From Actinomadura sp. KC06 (GTDB taxonomy: Bacteria > Actinomycetota > Actinomycetes > Streptosporangiales > Streptosporangiaceae): a DNA stretch of 64,000 nucleotides. The stretch spans positions 62,001 through 126,000 of the forward strand of contig NZ_SMKT01000003.1 in NCBI RefSeq assembly GCF_004348735.1, in the 5' to 3' direction. A program made the translations under genes and the position numbers. Below, piece by piece: positions 58,981-64,000 of this stretch (positions are counted from its first letter, which is position 1; every line of letters starts with the position of its first letter). Below the pieces are notes generated by a model, which ran no database searches, was not told the origin of the DNA, and saw nothing but the letters and a program-made list of their open reading frames with translations.

Positions 58981-59019
58981 GGACGGGCCGCACGGAGACC
59001 GGCTCCGAGCGGCCCGTCC
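58981..59019 (+). terminator. Terminator hairpin after the sugar operon
   Basis: Perfect 11-bp inverted repeat GGACGGGCCGC / GCGGCCCGTCC with a 17-nt loop, 11 bp after the stop at 58969; no T-run, as is common in actinobacteria. Confidence 0.75.
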
Positions 59020-59188
59020 CTCACGGGTCTACGACGCCGAGGCGGGACGACCGGCTGCCCGATCCGGTCGAGGCGGTACTTTGCATTTTTCGGTGGGTGG
59101 GTTCAGTCGGGAGTCTGGCGGGCGTGGTCGCGGGCGGTTCGGATGGCGTGGTTACTCAGGGTTCGCCAGGCGGATGCGGTGAGCGTGG

Positions 59189-59385
59189 CGGGGCCTCACC
59201 CTGCTCACCAACGCCGTCGTCTGTTGGACGGTCGAGTATTACGGCATCGCGGTCGGCGAACTGCGTGGGCAGGGTCGCGACGTGCCCGACGAGCTACTGT
59301 CGTTCATCGCGCCCGGCCACCGAGAGAACATCAACTTCTGATTCATCAACGTCGACGTCGACGCCGAACTCGCCAAGCTGTTCGA
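59189..59385 (+). pseudogene. 3' remnant of a Tn3-family transposase
   Basis: The frame reads GLTLLTNAVVCWTVEYYGIA, DVPDELLSFIAPGHRENINF, a TGA, and then FINVDVDAELAKL. The end of Tn3 TnpA proteins reads LTLLTNAVV-W-T-YY, then DELL--I-P---EN-NFYGSINVD---EL-KL. The TGA replaces the usual YGS codons, with one codon lost. Upstream TnpA is gone, and the sequence runs straight into integrase coding DNA, so an insertion or deletion joined them. Confidence 0.75.
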
Positions 59386-60895
59386 AGGGTGGCCGCTCCA
59401 AGAATGGATCGAGAAGGTGTGGCTGCCGGCACAGGACATCAAGGACAACAGCGGCACCACCTACGAACGTCACCTGCGAATTCGGATCTACCCGACTTTC
59501 GGTGACTCGCCCGTCAACACGCTCTTCGACCGGGAGCAGGTCCAGGCATGGGAGATCGGGCTGCGCCGCCGCTATGCCCTCAACACTGTCGACAACGCCC
59601 GCAATCTGCTCTCAACGATCCTCGGCGATGCCCGCGATGCCGGATTGGTCGACGTCAACGCCGCCGAGCGCCGCAGACGGCGAGGCAAGGTGGTCGAGCG
59701 GCGCGCCCAGGCAGCCCGCAGCGAGCCCCATGGGCGACACCTCTGCAGGCGCTGCTGCTGGCCGAACGGTGCGCCCTTCTGACCGGACGTGACGACGAGT
59801 TCGTCATGTGGACCGTGTGCGCCTGGTGCGGGCTGCGGTGGGGTGAACTCATGGGCCTGCAACACCACCACGTAGCGGCGACCAGGCTGACCATCGACGT
59901 GCAGTTGGGACCGCCGGATGGCCGTCCGTTCGAGCTCGAGCCCCCCAAGGAGGGCTCCTACCGCAATGACCACCCGCACTACTTCGGCGCGGTCGATCTG
60001 CCGCCGTTTCTGGCCGCTCTGCTCACCCGGCAGATGGCGGACCGCCATCCGGCATCGTGCGACTGCGGGGACGACGGGTGCGGCGGCGGCCGGTTCCTGT
60101 TCCTCAACAAGCGGGGAGGGCACCACCTGCACGGGACCTACGCCACCCACCCGTGGGAGAAGGCCGTGACCGGCTGGGTCCCGGCCCGCCGTCCACGGCG
60201 GGGACGGTCCAGCGGTGCACCGGCCCGCCCGGTCATGGTCGACATGGCGGAAGGCTGGCCGGGCGTGCCCGTTACCCCGACATGGCCCGCAGCGTCCGGC
60301 ACCACTTGGGCGCCGCCGGTGGTACGAGGGCTCCCCCGCTACGACCAACCCGTCGTCGACGCCCGCGCGGTCGACTGCCCCCGCTGCAGGGCCGCGGCCG
60401 GTAAGGCGTGCACCTCCCCCAGCGGAGACAAGCACACGCACCAACCCCGCATCGCCGCCGCCCGCGCGGCCGGGCACATACGGGAACTGGGGCTGACGTC
60501 ATGGCTGCCGATCAATCCGCGCATGACCCCCCCACAAGTTACGGCACTCGCGCCGGGTGTGGCTGGACGAGATCGCCACCCCCACGATCCTCACCCATGA
60601 CCGTCTCGGCCACTCGATGCCTGGGATCGGCGGCACTTACGCGCACGTCTCCCCGTTCATGCGGGACCAACTGCGGGCGCGGCTGCAGGCGCGGTGGGAG
60701 GCGACGCTGGACGAGCGGCTGGCGATCTGCCCGACGTCCCCGGTGCCGCTGTTGAACGGACTGCTCGCCGCACGGCGGGCGGCCGTCGCCACGCCCCACC
60801 TTCAGGTGATCGTCTCCCAACCGTCTCCCAATCGGGTGGGAGACCGCGGCCGCGGCGTTGCGGAGGGCGTGGCGCCGTCCGGCGAGAGCCGTTGA
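59386..60895 (+). pseudogene. Tyrosine-type site-specific integrase with two offsetting frameshifts
   Basis: Three frame segments make one integrase: an N-terminal SAM-like domain (EWIEKVWLPAQDIKDNSGTT, VQAWEIGLRRRYALNTVDNA) to about 59728, the catalytic domain start (CGLRWGELMGLQ with the first Arg) to about 60530, and HKLRHSRRVWLDE, TILTHDRLGH, GTYAHVS (the H-x-x-R, GH and nucleophile Tyr). A Cys-rich insert (DCPRCRAAAGKACTS...HTHQPRI) lies before the last block. The shifts fall at CCCC (59726-59729, one C short) and at CCCCCCC (60527-60533, one C too many). With both corrected all catalytic residues are present. The true start is lost in the Tn3 junction. Confidence 0.8.
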
Positions 60896-60923
60896 GGATC
60901 CGGTCGTTCGTGCAGGTCAGCTG

Positions 60924-62153
60924 TTATCTGACGGGGAGGCCGGTGACGGTGCGGCCGATGACCAGGCGCTGGATCTCCGAGGTGCCCTCGAAGATGGTGA
61001 AGATCTTGGCGTCACGGTGCATGCGCTCGACCGGGTAGTCGCGGGTGTAGCCGTTGCCGCCGAGGATCTGGATGGCCTCCTCGGTGACGTTCACCGCCAT
61101 CTCGCTCGCCATCAGCTTGGCCATCGAGCCCTCGGCGTTCTCGAAGTCCTTGCCGGTGCGGGCCATCCACGCCGCCCGCCACACCATGAGGCGCGCGGCG
61201 TCCAGGCGGCACTTCATGTCGGCCAGCTTGAACGCGACGGCCTGGAAGTCGCCGATCTTCCGGCCGAACTGCTCGCGCTCGCGCGCGTACTGCAGAGCGT
61301 AGTCGTAGGCGGCGCGGCCGATGCCGAGGGCCATCGCGCCCACGGACGGACGGGTGGTCTCGAACGTCTTCAGCGCGGCCTGGCCCTTGGAGCGCTTGCC
61401 CTCGCGGGTCCGCGCGACGCGCTCGTCGAACTTCTCCTTGCCGCCGACGATGTTGCCGCTGGGGAGGCGGACGTCGTCCAGGATCACCTCGGCGGTGTGG
61501 GACGCGCGGATGCCGTGCTTCTTGAACTTCTGGCCCTGCCGCAGGCCCAGGGTGTTCGGCGGGACGATGAAGCTGGCCTGGCCGCGGCTGCCCAGGTCGG
61601 GGTGCACGGACGCGACGATGATGTGGACGTCGGCGATGCCGCCGTTCGTCGCCCAGGTCTTGGTGCCGTTCAGCACCCATTCGTCCTTGGCCTCGTCGAA
61701 GACGGCGCGGGTGCGGATGGCCCCGACGTCGCTGCCGGCGTCGGGCTCGGACGCGCAGAACGCGCCGAGGCGGACGTCGTCCGGGGTGCCGAACATCTGC
61801 GGGACCCACTCGGCGATCTGCTCGTTGGTGCCGACGGCGGCGATGGACGCGGCGGCGAGGCCGGTGCCCACGATGGACAGCCCGATGCCCGCGTCGCCCC
61901 AGAACAGTTCCTCGAACGCGACGGGGATGCCGAGGCCGGTCGGCTCGAGCCACTGGGTGGCGAAGAAGTCGAGTGAGTAGATGCCGACCTTGGACGCCTC
62001 CTGGATCAGCGGCCAGGGGGTCTCCTCGCGCTCGTCCCACTCCTCGGCGGCGGGACGGATGACGTCCCTGGCGAACCCGTGGACCCAGTCCCTGACCTCG
62101 CGGACGTCCTCGCTCGGCTCCAGCGAGAAGGGCGTCGGTTCGGCGCTCGTCAT
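60924..62153 (-). CDS. Acyl-CoA dehydrogenase
   Basis: A 409-aa flavoenzyme of the acyl-CoA dehydrogenase superfamily introducing the alpha-beta double bond into acyl-CoA. Three-domain layout: helical N-domain, beta-domain with [14 protein letters not shown] and [14 protein letters not shown] (FAD/substrate contact), and C-domain with [20 protein letters not shown] and [20 protein letters not shown]. The catalytic Glu is Glu389 in [11 protein letters not shown], the medium/short-chain-type position. The ATG at 62153 has GGAGGAAGGG upstream. Two similar operators lie 30-70 bp upstream, so a dedicated repressor is likely. It is a stand-alone gene here. Confidence 0.92.
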   Translation of the reverse strand: MTSAEPTPFSLEPSEDVREVRDWVHGFARDVIRPAAEEWDEREETPWPLIQEASKVGIYSLDFFATQWLEPTGLGIPVAFEELFWGDAGIGLSIVGTGLAAASIAAVGTNEQIAEWVPQMFGTPDDVRLGAFCASEPDAGSDVGAIRTRAVFDEAKDEWVLNGTKTWATNGGIADVHIIVASVHPDLGSRGQASFIVPPNTLGLRQGQKFKKHGIRASHTAEVILDDVRLPSGNIVGGKEKFDERVARTREGKRSKGQAALKTFETTRPSVGAMALGIGRAAYDYALQYAREREQFGRKIGDFQAVAFKLADMKCRLDAARLMVWRAAWMARTGKDFENAEGSMAKLMASEMAVNVTEEAIQILGGNGYTRDYPVERMHRDAKIFTIFEGTSEIQRLVIGRTVTGLPVR

Positions 62154-62182
62154 GGCTAATTGACCCTTCCTCCAATATCGCT

Positions 62183-62222
62183 GTTACCAACGGTAGCACC
62201 ATCCCGGGTTACCGCGGGTAAC
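62183..62222. promoter_or_regulatory. Tandem operator-like inverted repeats upstream of the acyl-CoA dehydrogenase
   Basis: GTTACC-AAC-GGTAGC (62183-62197) and GTTACC-GCG-GGTAAC (62208-62222), same architecture, 25 bp apart. They lie between the glycosyltransferase stop and the dehydrogenase start, and only the latter is transcribed away from them. Two equally built sites suggest a TetR-type fatty-acid-metabolism repressor; the regulator is not in the window. Confidence 0.6.
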
Positions 62223-62246
62223 ACCGTGGCCGACGCCACAGCGCGG

Positions 62247-63230
62247 CTAGTGGCGGCCGGGCGAGAACGAGCGCGCGGCGGCGTAGCCGGGGACCTCGAT
62301 CATCGGGGGACGCTCCCCCACGGCCACGTCGGTCGTGCGGGCGTCGTGGCCGTCCGCGGCGCGGTGGAAGCGGGTCAGCGCGGTGGACGGGGCTTCGAGC
62401 GGCATCATCCGGCCGTGCCGCTCCAGCCGCGACCAGGCGGTCAGCATGATCTGGCCCGACATCGCCCCGAGGGCTTCGGTCGACTGGTGCGCGTGGACGC
62501 GGCGTCCGAGGTCGACCTGCGCGATCGCGTCGAGACCGGAGTCGTGGTAGATGTCCAGGAGGAGGCCCAGTTCGACGCCGTAGCCGGTGACGAACGGGAG
62601 GCGCTCCAGCAGCGTGCGGCGTCCGGCGTACTCGCCGCCCAGAGGCTGCATCACTCCGGCGAGCTGCGGCCAGTGCAGGTTGATCAGCGGGCGCGCGACC
62701 AGCTCGGTCACCCGTCCGCCGCCGCCCTCCACGCGCCGTTCGCCGTCGACGAGGGGGCGGTCATAGCAGCCTTTGACGTAGCCGACGGACGGGTCGGTGA
62801 GCAGCGGCCCCAGCAGGCCCGTCACGTAGGACGAGGTGAACTCGCGCAGGTCGGCGTCCACGAAGACGATCAGGTCGCCGGACGTCACCGCGAGGGACTT
62901 CCACAGCGCCTCGCCCTTGCCGGACATGCGGCCGTGCCCGGGCAGGACGGCGTCCTGCGCGACGACCTCGGCGCCCGCCGCGGCTGCCACGGCGGCGGTC
63001 CGGTCGGCGGAGCGGGAGTCGACCACGACGATCTCGTCCACCAGCGGGATCCGCTCGACCAGGTCGCGCCGGACGGCGGCGACGATCGCCCCGACCGTCG
63101 CCTCCTCGTCGCGCGCGGGCAGCACGACGCTGATCCGCGCGTCGCCCTTGGCGGCGAGCAGCAGCCGCGGCGGCCAGTCCTCCGCCGCGCTGGTGCGGCG
63201 GGCCAACCACGATGCGACCTCTGGCAGCAC
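62247..63230 (-). CDS. Glucosyl-3-phosphoglycerate synthase-like glycosyltransferase
   Basis: A 327-aa GT-A-fold enzyme. Family hallmarks: ISVVLPARDEEATVG, IVVVDSRSADRT, GHGRMSGKGEALWKSL, the metal-binding DAD in LIVFVDADLREF, VTELVARPLINLHWPQL, PLGGEYAGRR and VTGYGVELGLLLDIY. This is the GpgS pattern, the enzyme that transfers glucose to 3-phosphoglycerate in glucosylglycerate and methylglucose-lipopolysaccharide synthesis. I take the GTG at 63230, with GGGAGGGAG just upstream; the open frame extends to 63308 with low-quality sequence. Confidence 0.88.
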   Translation of the reverse strand: MLPEVASWLARRTSAAEDWPPRLLLAAKGDARISVVLPARDEEATVGAIVAAVRRDLVERIPLVDEIVVVDSRSADRTAAVAAAAGAEVVAQDAVLPGHGRMSGKGEALWKSLAVTSGDLIVFVDADLREFTSSYVTGLLGPLLTDPSVGYVKGCYDRPLVDGERRVEGGGGRVTELVARPLINLHWPQLAGVMQPLGGEYAGRRTLLERLPFVTGYGVELGLLLDIYHDSGLDAIAQVDLGRRVHAHQSTEALGAMSGQIMLTAWSRLERHGRMMPLEAPSTALTRFHRAADGHDARTTDVAVGERPPMIEVPGYAAARSFSPGRH

Positions 63231-63335
63231 GCGCTCTCCCTCCCGTGCGGGCCGTCCGGGACCCGGCGTCCGTCCTCTTCTAGGGAACGCCAGATCCTCC
63301 CAGAACATTCACCACCGGACGGGACGGGCCCGAGG

Positions 63336-64000
63336 TCATTCGGCGGCGTGCCTGTCCAGGAATTCGTAGACGTCCGCCTCGTCCACGCCCGGGAACGCCC
63401 CCGGCGGCAGGACGGACAGGACGTGCGAGTGCGCGCGGGCCGACGGCCACGCCATGCCCTCCCACCGGTCGGACAGCTCCCTCGGGGGCCGCTGGCAGCA
63501 GTCGCCGTCCGGGCAGGACGACTTGCGGCGCCGGGTCGACTCCCGGCCGCGGAACCAGCGCGAGTCCTCGAACCGGACGCCCAGCGTGATCGCGAAGTCG
63601 CGCTCGTGGCTGGGGTCGATGTGCGACAGGCACCAGTAAGTCCCGCTCGGGGTGTCGGTGTACTGGTAGTAGACGGAGAAGCGGTCGGCGGCGCCGAACA
63701 CGTGCCGTCCGGCCCATTCACGGCACATCCGCTGGCCCTCGATGGCGCCGTCCTCGTCCTGGGGGAAGTTCAGGCCGTCGTTGGCGTACGCCTTGTAGAT
63801 GGTGCCGTTCTCGTCGTTCTTGGTGAAGTGCAGCTGCAGGTCGAGGTGGTGGGTCGCGACGTTGGTGAAGCGGTGCGCGGCCATCTCGTAGGAGACGGAG
63901 AAGACGTCCGCGAGGTCCTCCACCGACAGCTCCCGCGCGGCCTTGGCCTCCTGCAGGAACGGGACGGCGCTGCGCTCCGGGATCAGGATCGCGGCGCCGA
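63336..64000 (-). CDS. C-terminal part of a RamB/PrpR-like XRE-family regulator (5' end outside window)
   Basis: The frame runs off the right edge. It carries AYANDGLNFPQDEDGAIEGQ, CREWAGRHVFG, FSVYYQYTDTPSGTYWCLSH, DFAITLGVRFEDSRWFRGRE and a Cys-rich CPDGDCC tail. These are the signatures of the acyl-CoA-sensing C-terminal region of RamB/PrpR-type regulators of propionate and acetate metabolism, where conserved Cys residues may hold an Fe-S cluster. The ImmA/IrrE-like segment (SYEMAAHRFTNVATHHLD) is present at the upstream end; the HTH lies outside the window. It ends about 100 bp before the GpgS-like gene. Confidence 0.8.
   Translation of the reverse strand, partial: GAAILIPERSAVPFLQEAKAARELSVEDLADVFSVSYEMAAHRFTNVATHHLDLQLHFTKNDENGTIYKAYANDGLNFPQDEDGAIEGQRMCREWAGRHVFGAADRFSVYYQYTDTPSGTYWCLSHIDPSHERDFAITLGVRFEDSRWFRGRESTRRRKSSCPDGDCCQRPPRELSDRWEGMAWPSARAHSHVLSVLPPGAFPGVDEADVYEFLDRHAAE

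Overview
The window is very GC-rich, uses GTG starts often, packs genes with ATGA/GTGA overlaps, and carries SARP regulators, an MsiK-type sugar ABC system without its own ATPase, a GpgS-like glycosyltransferase and a RamB/PrpR-like regulator. This points to a chromosomal segment of a filamentous actinomycete; an Actinomadura/Streptosporangiales-like host is my guess and was not tested. I saw no rRNA, tRNA or CRISPR array.

Layout. 1-1.4 kb: two tandem SARP-type regulators on the minus strand, with a CRP-like palindrome upstream. 1.46-2.4 kb: a decayed subtilase. 2.4-4.3 kb: a minus-strand operon of a ribbon-helix-helix (RHH) protein, a VOC protein and a flavin oxidoreductase, with a palindromic candidate operator. 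4.3-5.2 kb: a STAS-domain protein and a small membrane protein. 5.3-23.4 kb: an 18-kb run of six overlapping or nearly touching minus-strand genes: a subtilase with propeptide, a 1538-aa DUF6603-like protein ending in a kelch propeller, a free-standing kelch propeller, and three very large unrecognised proteins. This is the best candidate for an undescribed system.

23.4-32.6 kb: a decay zone. It holds remnants of a serine resolvase, an XRE/TPR-type regulator, an aminoglycoside-phosphotransferase-like kinase, a methyltransferase, a terpene synthase and a PAPS-reductase-like protein. CutA and a PLL-like lectin-repeat protein are the intact genes there. 32.7-39.5 kb: two adjacent giant genes (943 and 1330 aa); the second ends in an endonuclease/exonuclease/phosphatase (EEP) domain. 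39.5-42.6 kb: a small lipoprotein-like ORF, a hydroxy-acid-oxidase remnant, a membrane acyltransferase and a BNR-like remnant.

42.6-59.0 kb is a coherent metabolic region. galT with a DeoR regulator diverges from galK. A glycine-decarboxylase operon (gcvPA, gcvPB, an AcoX/NAD-kinase-like gene, an SDR gene and a GntR gene) diverges from a sugar operon (binding protein, two permeases, GH42 beta-galactosidase, secreted GH63-like glycosidase). A perfect 14-bp palindrome with a GTATAC core sits between the two divergent operons. Together these suggest uptake and hydrolysis of a galactoside, with galactose entering the Leloir pathway (galE is not in the window).

59.0-60.9 kb: a Tn3 transposase tail fused to a tyrosine integrase that is broken by two offsetting C-run frameshifts. 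60.9-64.0 kb: an acyl-CoA dehydrogenase with a tandem candidate operator, a GpgS-like glycosyltransferase, and the C-terminal part of a RamB/PrpR-like regulator cut by the window edge.
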